Assembly: GCA_022819855.1 (NCBI GenBank)
Contig: JAJEGN010000015.1
Coordinates: forward strand, 22,960-86,959
Direction: 5' to 3'
DNA length: 64,000 nt
DNA from: Gammaproteobacteria bacterium
GTDB taxonomy: Bacteria > Pseudomonadota > Gammaproteobacteria > Steroidobacterales > Rariloculaceae
The position numbers and the translations under genes were made by a program. Position 1 is the stretch's first letter, and every line of letters starts with the position of its first letter. Under the pieces are notes generated by a model. The model made no database searches, was not told the origin of the DNA, and saw only the letters and a list, made by a program, of their open reading frames with translations. Shown here piece after piece: positions 9,518 to 18,202 of this stretch.

Positions 9518-11079
9518 GCACGCCGTCCCGCATAGGCGCGAAGAAACGCATCGATCCGGATCTGCCGCATCACCCGAGCCTCGCGCACATGCTGCACGAG
9601 GCGGCGGAATTCTCGCCCGACGTGACCGCCGTCATACAGGAAGAGCGCCGGATCAGCTATGCGCAGTTCGAGCGCGCCAGCAATGGTCTTGCGGAGTCGC
9701 TCAGGCAACGCGGGGTCGGCGGCGGCCGCGTCGTGATCATGATGCCGAACTGCATCGAGATGGACGTCGCGCTCATGGCCGCCATGAGTGCAGGTGCGCA
9801 GGTGGCGCCGGTCAACCCGTTCTTCACGCCGGCGGAACTGAAGAAGACGCTTGCAAGCGTCGATCCTGCGGCCGTGATCTGCGATGCCGGCATGCTCGAC
9901 AAGGCCGGGACAGTAACGGCAGCCTTCGGCATCGGCGATCCGATCTGCATGGCGCCCGGGCAGGTCGACATCGACGAGTGGACTTCCGATGCGGGCCTCG
10001 ACGGCGCGCCGTCCACGCTGCCCGGACCCGACGATCCGGCGCTGCTGATCTTCACCGGCGGGTCGACGGGGGTTCCGAAGGGCGTGGACCACTCGCACCG
10101 CGGCCTGGTGTGGTCCCTGCTGCAGCACGTCTCGGTCTGGCCGCTCGAGCCCGGTAAGGAGCGCTTCCTGAACGTTGCGCCGATGTTCCACATCTGGGGG
10201 CTGGCGTATGCGGCCTGGGTGCCCATATTCGCGCGCGGCACGCTCGTCATGGTCCCCAAATACGAACCCGACAAGGTCGTCGCAGGCTTGCACGAGCACC
10301 GGATCACGGTCTTCGCCGGCGGCCCGGCGCCGATCTACATGGGCCTGCTCGCAAGCCCCGCGTTCGACGGCGCGGACCTGTCGTCGCTGAAATACTGCCT
10401 GTCCGGCGGCGCCCCCTGTCCGGAGGACCTGCACCGCGAGTGGCTCGAGCGCACGGGTTGCCCGCTGCTCGAGGGATGGGGCATGTCCGAGGGCGCACCG
10501 TACTGTCTGAACCCGCACGACGACGAACGCAGGCTCCTGTCCGTCGGCAACCCCGTGCCCGAGACCGAGGTCGAGGTCGTCGACCTCGACAGCGGCACGA
10601 CGATTCTTCCCGCTGGCGAAGCCGGCGAGGTCCGCGTGCGTGGACCGCAGGTCATGCAGCGCTACTTCAACAATCCCGAGGAGACCGCACAGGCCTTGCG
10701 CGACGGCTGGCTTTACACGGGGGATATCGGCTACGTCGACGGTGGTTTTCTCTATCTGGTCGACCGCAAGAAGGACATGGTGCTCGTCGGCGGCTTCAAC
10801 GTCTATCCGCGTGACGTCGACGAACTGCTGTTCAACCACCCGAAGATTCGCGAAGCGGCGACGGTCGGCAAACCCGACGCGCGGCTCGGCGAAGTCGTCG
10901 TTGCGTTCGTGGTACTCGACCGCGGTCAGAAGATGGGCGAGGCTGAGTTCTTCGCCTACTGCCGTGACGCGATGGTCAAGTACAAGCGTCCGGTTGAGGT
11001 CCACTTCGTCGATTCGCTGCCGAAGACCGGGACGAACAAGATCAACCGCCTCGCGCTCAGGGAGCGGTTGCGGCAGTAG
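9514..11079 (+). CDS. AMP-dependent acyl-CoA synthetase/ligase
   Basis: A 521-residue adenylate-forming enzyme that would activate a carboxylic acid to its CoA thioester in the cytosol. The ATP-binding loop FTGGSTGVPKG, the A5-type segment LEGWGMSEG, YTGDIG and the hinge after VDRKKDMV are all present. The catalytic lysine lies near the C-terminus in KTGTNKINR. The start ATG overlaps the preceding transporter stop. The sequence resembles medium/long-chain fatty-acyl or aromatic acyl-CoA ligases; specificity cannot be decided. The esterase that follows 8 bp downstream may release its acid substrate, but this is only inference. Confidence 0.9.
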   Translation: MSTPSRIGAKKRIDPDLPHHPSLAHMLHEAAEFSPDVTAVIQEERRISYAQFERASNGLAESLRQRGVGGGRVVIMMPNCIEMDVALMAAMSAGAQVAPVNPFFTPAELKKTLASVDPAAVICDAGMLDKAGTVTAAFGIGDPICMAPGQVDIDEWTSDAGLDGAPSTLPGPDDPALLIFTGGSTGVPKGVDHSHRGLVWSLLQHVSVWPLEPGKERFLNVAPMFHIWGLAYAAWVPIFARGTLVMVPKYEPDKVVAGLHEHRITVFAGGPAPIYMGLLASPAFDGADLSSLKYCLSGGAPCPEDLHREWLERTGCPLLEGWGMSEGAPYCLNPHDDERRLLSVGNPVPETEVEVVDLDSGTTILPAGEAGEVRVRGPQVMQRYFNNPEETAQALRDGWLYTGDIGYVDGGFLYLVDRKKDMVLVGGFNVYPRDVDELLFNHPKIREAATVGKPDARLGEVVVAFVVLDRGQKMGEAEFFAYCRDAMVKYKRPVEVHFVDSLPKTGTNKINRLALRERLRQ

Positions 11080-11087
11080 CGAACGAA

Positions 11088-12194
11088 ATGGCGATCAAAC
11101 GGCCGGCGTGGCCCGAAGGGCGAGTCCTGACGCTCGAACACACGTCGCGGATTCTCGCCGACAATCCGCTCGGCGACCCGCACGTGCGCCGCCACGACGT
11201 CTGGCTGCCGCCGCAGTACGATCAGCAGCGCGGGCGCGGCCGGGGGAGGCGCTTCCCGGTGCTGTTCGACCTGGTCGGCTACGCGGGCAGCGGCAAGTCG
11301 CATACGAACTGGCGGGGCTTCGACGAGAACGTGCCGGAGCGGGCGGCCCGCCTGATTCACCAGCGTCACATGAGTCCGTGCATCATCGTTTTCCCTGACT
11401 GCTTTACCGCACTTGGCGGCAACCAGTACGTGAACTCGAGCGCGATCGGGCGCTACGCCGACTACCTCACGCGCGAACTCGTGCCCCTCATCGACTCCGA
11501 GTTCAGAACGCTTGGCGGGCGCGAGCACCGCGGCTGCTTCGGCCACTCGTCCGGCGGTTACGGGGCGATGCTGCACGGAATGAAGTACGCCGCTTACTGG
11601 GGCGCGATCGCCAATCACTCGGGCGATGCCTATTTCGAGTTCGTCTACGGTTGCGACTGGCCCGCTTCGCTCGACGAGCTTGCGAAGTTCCGCGCTCCGA
11701 AGCTCAAGGCAGGACCCTACGAGGCCGGGTCACAGGCGTCGAGCGGCACGCCGGGAGTCGATGACGGCCGCGTCGCCCGCTTTCTCGAGCATGCCTGGAA
11801 GAAGAGCCGCCTGAACCGTGCCGAATGGTACTGCCTGATGCACCTGGCCATGGCAGCGACCTACGATCCGGACCCCAAGGCGCCCAATGGATTCAGGTTG
11901 CCGTACGACCTGGAGACCGGCGAACTCATCCCCGCGCGCTGGCGGCGCTGGCGGGCCCACGACCCGATCAACCTCGTCGCACGCCACGCCGCGAACCTCA
12001 AGTCACTCAAGGGCATCTACATCGACTGCGGATGGCGGGACGAGTACCGGATGCATTACGGCAGCCGTATCCTCTCGAAGCGGCTTGTCGAGCACGGCGT
12101 GGAGCATCGTTACGAGGAGTTCGACGGCACCCATTCGGGCATCGGCCATCGGATGGACGTGAGCCTGCCGTTTTTGTCAAGAGCGCTGAGATAG
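11088..12194 (+). CDS. Alpha/beta-hydrolase, Fes/esterase-D-like
   Basis: A 368-residue hydrolase of the enterochelin-esterase-like group. The nucleophile elbow GHSSGG places the serine at residue 154, and a C-terminal histidine appears in FDGTHSGIGHRM. No signal peptide is evident, so it should be cytosolic. It begins 8 bp after the acyl-CoA synthetase and probably belongs to the same transcript as the transporter and ligase. The substrate is unknown; carboxyl esters are the usual substrates of the family. Confidence 0.78.
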   Translation: MAIKRPAWPEGRVLTLEHTSRILADNPLGDPHVRRHDVWLPPQYDQQRGRGRGRRFPVLFDLVGYAGSGKSHTNWRGFDENVPERAARLIHQRHMSPCIIVFPDCFTALGGNQYVNSSAIGRYADYLTRELVPLIDSEFRTLGGREHRGCFGHSSGGYGAMLHGMKYAAYWGAIANHSGDAYFEFVYGCDWPASLDELAKFRAPKLKAGPYEAGSQASSGTPGVDDGRVARFLEHAWKKSRLNRAEWYCLMHLAMAATYDPDPKAPNGFRLPYDLETGELIPARWRRWRAHDPINLVARHAANLKSLKGIYIDCGWRDEYRMHYGSRILSKRLVEHGVEHRYEEFDGTHSGIGHRMDVSLPFLSRALR

Positions 12195-12332
12195 CCCGCA
12201 GTCCCCGCCGGGACTCGATTCGCACGCGCAAGACCTTCCCAATTTGCGCGTCGCTTGGGGTATGATCGAAGAAAAGTACGCGGGCGTGCAAAAAGCCCCG
12301 CGCGCACAGGGGATTCCCAAAGGAGAGATTCA

Positions 12333-14744
12333 ATGGCGTACGACCTGATCGGCACCGACTTCACGCCTCCGGACATTGAGGCGAAGGTCACCGGAAGAGC
12401 GAGATACTCCGAGGACTTCCGGCGCGATGGCATGATATTCCTGAAGCTCCTGACGAGCCCGATGCCGCACGCACGCGTGACGAACATCGACGCGAGCGAA
12501 GCGCTCGCAATGCCCGGAGTGCACGGGATCCTCACGGCCGACGAAGTGCCGAATTTCCCGGAACCCCAGGATCCGATCCTGACCAACGAGCCCGTGTACG
12601 TCGGCGAGCCGATCCTGGCCGTGGCCGCGGACACCGAGGAGCTCGCCGCCGACGCGCTCGAGAGAATTCGCGTCGACTACGAGGAACTGCCGTTCACGGT
12701 CGACCCGCTGCAGAGCCTGTTCCCGGGCGGGCCGAACGCGAGAACCAACGGCAACATCGCGGATCTGCGTTCGGGCGTCGATCTGCAGGAATTGAAATGG
12801 ACAGCGGCGGACTTCGCGGCCGTCGAGGAAGGGCAGCTTCCCGAGGGGCAGCCTGCGGGCGAGTGGTCCTACGGCGATGTCGATGCCGGTCTGGCCGATG
12901 CGGCGCTCGTGCTCGACGAGACGTTCGTGACCTGCGGCAATTCCCACCACTGCATGGAGCCGCGTTCGGCCATGGCCTACTGGGAGAACGGCCGCTGTCA
13001 CCTGCACGCCTCGTCGCAGAGCCAGAGCTTCCCGGTCCCCACGGTCGCCCGCTACATCGGCATTTCGCCCGAGGAACTCGTCTTCATCGCGGAGTACTGC
13101 GGCGGAGGCTTCGGCTCCAAGGGCGCCGGTTATCCCATCATGGCGGTGCCGGCATTGATGTCGAGGAAGCTCAACAACCGCCCCGTGATGATGCGCATCG
13201 CGCGCAACGAGGAATACTCCATCGGTACGGCGCGGCCGGGCTTCCAGGGCCGGATCAGGATGGGCTTCGGCGCCGACGGGCGCGTCACGGCCGTCGATCT
13301 CTACATCGTTCAGGAGAACGGCCCGAACCAGGGATTCAACGACTGGCAGTCGGCGGCCGATGCCGTGTCGCTCGTCTATACGGTTCCGGCGATGCGCTTC
13401 CGCGGCGTGCCGGTGCTGACCAATACGCCGCCGCGCGCTCCGCAGCGCGGCCCCGGCCAGAACCAGATCGCAGAGGCCGTGGAGCCGCTGATGGACAAGG
13501 CGGCCAGCGAGCTCGGCGTCGATCGGCTCGCGATCCGGCGCATCAATGCTCCGGACAGCACGGCGCGATACGGCGCCAACCAGGGCGGCGTCACGAGCGC
13601 GCATCTCGGCGATGCGCTCGATATCGGCGGCGAGCAGTTCAACTGGGAGGAGAGGAAGGCGCGCAGCGGCCAACGCAACGGTTCGAAGGTCACCGGTCTT
13701 GGCATCGGCACGGCCTATCACTCCGCGGGCGGCAGCGGCTTCGACGGACTCGTCGTTCTGAGGCCCGAAGGCAAGCTGCACATTCACACGGGCGTCGGCA
13801 ATCTCGGCACGTATTCGCACACCGGCACGTCGCGAGCCGCGGCCGAGGCGCTCAAGTGCGATTGGGCGGACTGCGTCGTCGTTCGCGGCGACAGCCGCAA
13901 CCATCTGCCGTGGAATCTCGGCCAGTTCGGCAGCAACACCTCGTTCACGATGACCCGCTCGAACTGGGCGGCCGCAATGGATGCGGTGGCCAAGCTCAAG
14001 GAGATCGCCGCAATGGATCTCGGCGGTGAGCCCGACGACTACGACATCGGCGATCACCGGGTGTTCCTGAAGGACAACCCCGAGCAGGGCATGAGCTACC
14101 AGGCCGCGGCGGAACGCGCGATCGAACTTGGCGGGAAGTACTCGGGCCACGAGGTGGCCGAGGACCTGAACCCGATGACCAGTGCCGCGGCGGCGGGCGT
14201 TGCGGGCACAGGCCTCGTCGGCGTCGCGAAGGACAACATGGAGCACACGGGCACCGTGGCGGCGCTGGCCGCGGGGTTCATCGAGATCGAGCTTGATCTG
14301 GAGACCGGCAAGTACGACATCGTCGACTATCTCGGAGTCGCCGATTGCGGCACGGTCATCCACCCGGCCGGACTCGAGACCCAGGTCAAGGGCGGCGCCG
14401 TGATGGGATTCGGTCTCGCGGTATCGGAGCGGCACATCTACGATCCGCAGATCGGTCTGCCCGGCAACATCGGCCTGCAGCAGTCCGGTCCGCCATCGTA
14501 TCTCGACACTGCGGCGACGATGACTTCGGCCGCTGTCGACATCGCCGACCCGCAGAATCCGATCGGCGCCAAGGGGATCGGCGAGCCCGTGCAGGGCTGT
14601 GCCGCCGCGGCCTTGCTGAGCGCGATTTCCGATGCGCTCGGCGGATACTACTTCAACCGTACGCCGGTTACGGCCGACATGATCGTCAACGCTGCGTCCG
14701 GCCAGGCGCAGTCGCATACGCCCTTGCAGGTCAACACGGCCTAG
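12333..14744 (+). CDS. Xanthine-dehydrogenase-family molybdopterin-binding (large) subunit
   Basis: An 803-residue molybdenum hydroxylase large subunit. The Mo-pterin loop CGGGFGSKG and the C-terminal active-site glutamate in KGIGEPVQG are present. The start ATG at 12333 follows AAAGGAGAG; an upstream in-frame ATG at 12255 lacks support. There is no signal peptide, so export would need co-transport with the Tat-tagged Fe-S subunit encoded next, as in PaoABC-type periplasmic aldehyde oxidoreductases. The family hydroxylates aldehydes, purines or N-heterocycles; the substrate here is not apparent. 165 bp separate it from the Fe-S subunit, with nothing recognisable inside. Confidence 0.92.
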   Translation: MAYDLIGTDFTPPDIEAKVTGRARYSEDFRRDGMIFLKLLTSPMPHARVTNIDASEALAMPGVHGILTADEVPNFPEPQDPILTNEPVYVGEPILAVAADTEELAADALERIRVDYEELPFTVDPLQSLFPGGPNARTNGNIADLRSGVDLQELKWTAADFAAVEEGQLPEGQPAGEWSYGDVDAGLADAALVLDETFVTCGNSHHCMEPRSAMAYWENGRCHLHASSQSQSFPVPTVARYIGISPEELVFIAEYCGGGFGSKGAGYPIMAVPALMSRKLNNRPVMMRIARNEEYSIGTARPGFQGRIRMGFGADGRVTAVDLYIVQENGPNQGFNDWQSAADAVSLVYTVPAMRFRGVPVLTNTPPRAPQRGPGQNQIAEAVEPLMDKAASELGVDRLAIRRINAPDSTARYGANQGGVTSAHLGDALDIGGEQFNWEERKARSGQRNGSKVTGLGIGTAYHSAGGSGFDGLVVLRPEGKLHIHTGVGNLGTYSHTGTSRAAAEALKCDWADCVVVRGDSRNHLPWNLGQFGSNTSFTMTRSNWAAAMDAVAKLKEIAAMDLGGEPDDYDIGDHRVFLKDNPEQGMSYQAAAERAIELGGKYSGHEVAEDLNPMTSAAAAGVAGTGLVGVAKDNMEHTGTVAALAAGFIEIELDLETGKYDIVDYLGVADCGTVIHPAGLETQVKGGAVMGFGLAVSERHIYDPQIGLPGNIGLQQSGPPSYLDTAATMTSAAVDIADPQNPIGAKGIGEPVQGCAAAALLSAISDALGGYYFNRTPVTADMIVNAASGQAQSHTPLQVNTA

Positions 14745-14909
14745 CCTTGCAGGCAAAGAGCAGTCGATTGAGAGCGAAGAGAAGCATGGAAAATACGGCG
14801 CTGCCGGCAGAGAGAACAGGCCGTGACGGTCTGTTGAGCGGTCGCGCCTTTTCACCTAGCATCTGTTCGATTGGACCCACTTACAGCTTGTCCGAGGGGA
14901 GAATTCCTC

Positions 14910-15593
14910 ATGTCCGATAAGAACCTCGTCACAGGACCGGAGTCGTTTCCGGAGCCGCGCTTTGACGACGGCGCGCTGACGCAAGTCGCATCGACGAAGG
15001 CGTCGCGCCGCCAGTTCATCAAGGGTGTCATCGCTTCGGGCGCGGTCGCCTCGAGCGCCGCCGTGTTCCTGACCGCCTGCGAGCCGGGCGAGCAAGCGGC
15101 CGCACCGGCTGCTGCCGCCGGCGGTGTCGAACGGTTGTTGACGCTCAACGTCAACGGTCAGATGCGCCGCGTGGACGTCTTGCCGAACGAAACGCTCGCG
15201 ATGACGCTGCGTTACAAGCTGAACCTGACGGGCACCAAGCTCGGCTGCGATCGGGGCGAGTGCGGGGCATGCACGGTGATGCTCGACGACATTGCGCACT
15301 ACTCCTGTTCGACGCTGACGCATGCGGCCAAGAACATGGCGATCACGACGGTCGAGGGCCTCGAAAGCGAGTCCGGCGAGCTGCACCCGGTCCAGCAGGC
15401 CATGATCGACGAACTCGGCCCGCAGTGCGGTTTCTGCACGCCGGGCCAGATCATGAGCGCGGTGGCGCTGCTCAGGGCCAATCCGAACCCGACGCGCGAC
15501 GAAGCGCGGCTTGCGATGTCCGGGAACCTGTGCCGTTGCGGCGCCTACGACAATTACCTGAATTCAGTCATGCGAGCGGCGGAGATGGCGTGA
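14910..15593 (+). CDS. 2Fe-2S subunit of the molybdenum hydroxylase, Tat-exported
   Basis: A 227-residue protein with a twin-arginine signal (SRRQFIK, Arg33-Arg34, then a hydrophobic stretch) ending in the lipobox-like LTAC with Cys57, so it may be lipid-anchored. The mature part has the plant-type ferredoxin cluster (CDRGECGAC plus a later Cys) and the second, helical 2Fe-2S domain (CGFCTPGQ and CRCG). The start ATG is 10 nt after GAGGGGA. The Tat signal implies the folded complex is moved to the periplasm. It is followed 53 bp later by the FAD subunit. Confidence 0.92.
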   Translation: MSDKNLVTGPESFPEPRFDDGALTQVASTKASRRQFIKGVIASGAVASSAAVFLTACEPGEQAAAPAAAAGGVERLLTLNVNGQMRRVDVLPNETLAMTLRYKLNLTGTKLGCDRGECGACTVMLDDIAHYSCSTLTHAAKNMAITTVEGLESESGELHPVQQAMIDELGPQCGFCTPGQIMSAVALLRANPNPTRDEARLAMSGNLCRCGAYDNYLNSVMRAAEMA

Positions 15594-15646
15594 CCTCGAT
15601 GAGCTTCTCCACACTCCAAACCAACTCAGCATAAGGAGCGCGAGCC

Positions 15647-16639
15647 ATGTCCAAAGACATGATGCCCGGATTTGAACTGTTCCAGCCGGACACGGTGGAC
15701 GGCGCGGTAGACCTGTTGGGGCGCTACGGGGGCGAAGCGTGGGCTCTGGCCGGCGGCAACGACAGCCTCGACTGGTTCAAGGACCGTGTGAAACGCCCGC
15801 AGTACGTCGTCGATCTTTCGGGGCTCGACGAGTTGCGCGGCATTCGCGAGATGGACGACGGCGGCATCGAGATCGGCGCGATGACGACGCTGACCGCGAT
15901 CGAGTCGAGCGCCCTGATCCAGGAGCGTTACTCGATACTCTCGGATTCGGCGCGGCGCGTGGCGAGCCCGCAGATCAGAAACGCGAGCACGATCGGCGGC
16001 AACGTCCTTCAGGACACGCGTTGCTGGTATTACCGCTACGGCGTCGACTGCTATCGCGCCGGCGGCAACGAGTGTTACGCCGATACGCCCGAAGGCCAGA
16101 ATCGCGAGCATTGCCTGTGGGGCGCGGATCGCTGCATCGCCGTTTCTCCGTCCGACACGGCGCCTGCACTGGTCGCGCTCGATGCACGGATGGTCGTGCG
16201 CAACGCCGACGGCGACCGCGAGATCCCCGCCGAGGAGTTCTTCATCGGCCCGGACATCGACATCGAGCGCATGACGGTGCTCGAGCCCGGTGACGTGCTC
16301 ACGGCAATCCGGATTCCGGCGGACTGGGCCGGCGCAACCTTCTACTTCGAGAAAGTTGCCGACCGCAACACCTGGGACTTCCCGCTCGTCAACATCGCCG
16401 CGGCGATGGTCGTCGAGGGCGACACCGTGCAGAGCATCAGGATCGTCGCGGGCGCCGTGGAATGCATACCGCGGCGCTTGACCGCGGTCGAGCAGGCGGT
16501 GACCGGGCAGCCGAAGAACGAAGAGACTGCGGCAGTGGCGGGGCAGACCGCGATTCGCGGCGCGACCCCGTTCAACTTCAACCACTTCAAGATCCCCCTG
16601 CTGCAGAACCTCGTGACGCGAGCGATCAGGGACGCCTGA
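15647..16639 (+). CDS. FAD-binding subunit of the molybdenum hydroxylase with an extra 4Fe-4S insertion
   Basis: A 330-residue CoxM/PaoB-like flavoprotein. FAD-binding segments (LAGGNDSLDW, ASPQIRNASTIGGNV) are present. The cysteine-rich insertion starting at DTRCWYYRYGVDC contains four cysteines within about 40 residues, as in the medium subunits of PaoABC and 4-hydroxybenzoyl-CoA reductase that carry an additional 4Fe-4S cluster. It would relay electrons from the Fe-S subunit. It lies in the same operon order (large, small, medium) as its partners. Confidence 0.92.
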   Translation: MSKDMMPGFELFQPDTVDGAVDLLGRYGGEAWALAGGNDSLDWFKDRVKRPQYVVDLSGLDELRGIREMDDGGIEIGAMTTLTAIESSALIQERYSILSDSARRVASPQIRNASTIGGNVLQDTRCWYYRYGVDCYRAGGNECYADTPEGQNREHCLWGADRCIAVSPSDTAPALVALDARMVVRNADGDREIPAEEFFIGPDIDIERMTVLEPGDVLTAIRIPADWAGATFYFEKVADRNTWDFPLVNIAAAMVVEGDTVQSIRIVAGAVECIPRRLTAVEQAVTGQPKNEETAAVAGQTAIRGATPFNFNHFKIPLLQNLVTRAIRDA

Positions 16640-16669
16640 CCGCAACTCGATACGGAGAATCTCTGACTC

Positions 16670-16822
16670 GTGGAGCTGTTCCGGACCAGCCGCAACGTCT
16701 ACGGCCAGGAAACGCTCGAGGGAATGTCCTGGGAACTGATCTGGGTCTTCGTCGCCGTGGGCGCGGCGTTCATCGTTCTCCACGCTGCGTACCGCCTGTT
16801 CCTCGCGCCGAAGCGCAAGTAA
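16670..16822 (+). CDS. 50-residue single-span membrane peptide of the molybdenum-hydroxylase operon
   Basis: A short GTG-started frame with GGAGAAT about 10 nt upstream. The peptide has an N-terminal polar part (MELFRTSRN), one hydrophobic helix (IWVFVAVGAAFIVLHAAY) and a basic tail (LAPKRK), giving a predicted N-out/C-in single span. It sits 30 bp after the FAD subunit and 22 bp before the cytochrome b gene, so it is probably an accessory or anchor subunit that joins the exported dehydrogenase to its membrane haem protein. I do not recognise a family. Confidence 0.6.
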   Translation: MELFRTSRNVYGQETLEGMSWELIWVFVAVGAAFIVLHAAYRLFLAPKRK

Positions 16823-16844
16823 GCCGACACAGCAGCCTTTCCGC

Positions 16845-17510
16845 GTGAATCGACCGGTTTCAGAGCGGACGAGCGCCGCCGCCGTTTCCGAACGGATCGT
16901 CAGACATGCCCTGACGGACCGCGTGCTGCACTGGCTCATGGCGGCCGGTGTCCTGATACTGCTCGGCACGTCGCTGCTGCCGATCCTCGGCTGGCAGTTT
17001 CCCTGGGTCACCGCACACTGGGTCAGCGGTTTCGCGCTGACCGGCGCGGTACTGTTTCACGCGCTGCGTGCGCTCTTCTGGAAGGACATCCGATCCATGT
17101 TCATCGGCAACGCGGACCTGCGTGACGTGCTCGCGCTCGCGCGCTTCAACATGCGAGTGAGCGACGTCGAGCCGCGCAGACCCGGAAAGTACTCGCCCGC
17201 GCAGAAACTCATCCACCATGCGTTCACGGGCGTCGTGCTCGTGGCGCTCGTCACGGGCGCCATCATGATGGCCAAGATCGATACGCCCTGGTGGGACAGC
17301 AACCAGTACATCCTCTCCGACGCCACCTGGGGCGTGATCTACGTGCTGCACGGCCTGACGGCCCTGCTGCTCATCACGATGGTCATGGCGCATGTCTATT
17401 TCGCATTGCGTCCGGAGAAGCTGCTTTTCACGCGTTCGATGATTCTCGGCTGGATCACCCGCAAGGAATATCGGGCGTATCATGACCCGGAGCGTTGGCA
17501 GGTCAAATGA
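16845..17510 (+). CDS. Membrane cytochrome b (FdnI/cytochrome b561-like)
   Basis: A 221-residue four-helix di-haem-type cytochrome b, resembling the gamma subunit of formate dehydrogenases and Ni/Fe hydrogenase cytochromes. Histidines suited to haem ligation occur in DRVLHWLM, ALTGAVLFHALR, KLIHHAFTG and the pair YVLHGL / MVMAHVYF. The start is GTG at 16845. Its place right after the molybdenum hydroxylase subunits argues that it accepts electrons from that enzyme and passes them to quinone. It overlaps the next gene by 4 bases. Confidence 0.88.
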   Translation: MNRPVSERTSAAAVSERIVRHALTDRVLHWLMAAGVLILLGTSLLPILGWQFPWVTAHWVSGFALTGAVLFHALRALFWKDIRSMFIGNADLRDVLALARFNMRVSDVEPRRPGKYSPAQKLIHHAFTGVVLVALVTGAIMMAKIDTPWWDSNQYILSDATWGVIYVLHGLTALLLITMVMAHVYFALRPEKLLFTRSMILGWITRKEYRAYHDPERWQVK

Positions 17511-17938
17511 GCGCAGAACAGCAAATCAGTCCGGAAGCGGATCTGAAGGCACGAATCGAAGCGATCGAGTCCGGTTACGAGTTCCTGCTCGCCTACGCGG
17601 CGCAGGGCCGCAGCACCGACCGCGGCGGCGGCGCCGGGCAGGAAGTTCGCGAGTTCCTCGGCAACATGGAACAGGCGCTGACCGGACTCGGCGACGTGGT
17701 GCGCGCCCGCGCCGGACAACGCGGCGCCGCGCTCGTCGCGGCCTGCGGCGCGTTTTTCGACGCGCTCGAGGACGACTCGAGAAAGGCGCGCGGAGCGATC
17801 CGCCTCGTGCTCGCGCAGACGGACATCAGCTCCCAGCTTGTCGACAATCTCAACGGCAACATTCATGTGCGGGCCACGCTCATGGATCTCTTCGTCGTCG
17901 ACGAGGCACTCAAGGGCGAGGGCTCCAACGGGAGCTGA
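17507..17938 (+). CDS. Uncharacterised 143-residue protein coupled to the cytochrome b gene
   Basis: The ATG overlaps the cytochrome b stop codon (ATGA), so the protein is translationally coupled to it. It is largely helical, rich in Ala, Gly and charged residues, with no signal peptide, no cysteines in metal motifs and no membrane span. I recognise no domain. Being last in the operon suggests an assembly or maturation role for the molybdo-enzyme, but this is inference only. Confidence 0.7.
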   Translation: MSAEQQISPEADLKARIEAIESGYEFLLAYAAQGRSTDRGGGAGQEVREFLGNMEQALTGLGDVVRARAGQRGAALVAACGAFFDALEDDSRKARGAIRLVLAQTDISSQLVDNLNGNIHVRATLMDLFVVDEALKGEGSNGS

Positions 17939-18202
17939 CAGCCGCTTCGACATTCCCTTGACGACGTGCCGAGTATCCCGAATCGCACCTGGAGGCGATC
18001 AGTCCGAAGCGCCGGACCCTCGGGCATATTCGCGTGCCCGATAGCCTGGACGGTCGGGATGCGAGGTCTGCGGATCGGCAGTCTTCGGCGAGAGGTCTAC
18101 CGCCCCACGGTGCGCGGCTATTGCCACAGGCTGTTATGCTAGCCGGCCCACACTGACAACAGACCATGGAGCGTATCCATGGCCAAGACCAAGGAGGCAG
18201 CA

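Noticed and set aside
9328..11004. A 558-codon minus-strand open frame opposite the acyl-CoA synthetase
   Set aside because: Low-complexity composition and no motif; the plus strand carries a complete adenylate-forming enzyme.
12330..14855. An 841-codon open frame on the minus strand opposite the molybdenum hydroxylase large subunit
   Set aside because: It is an antisense shadow favoured by high G+C; it is Arg/His/Asp-rich, has no recognisable domain and lies opposite a gene with clear catalytic motifs.
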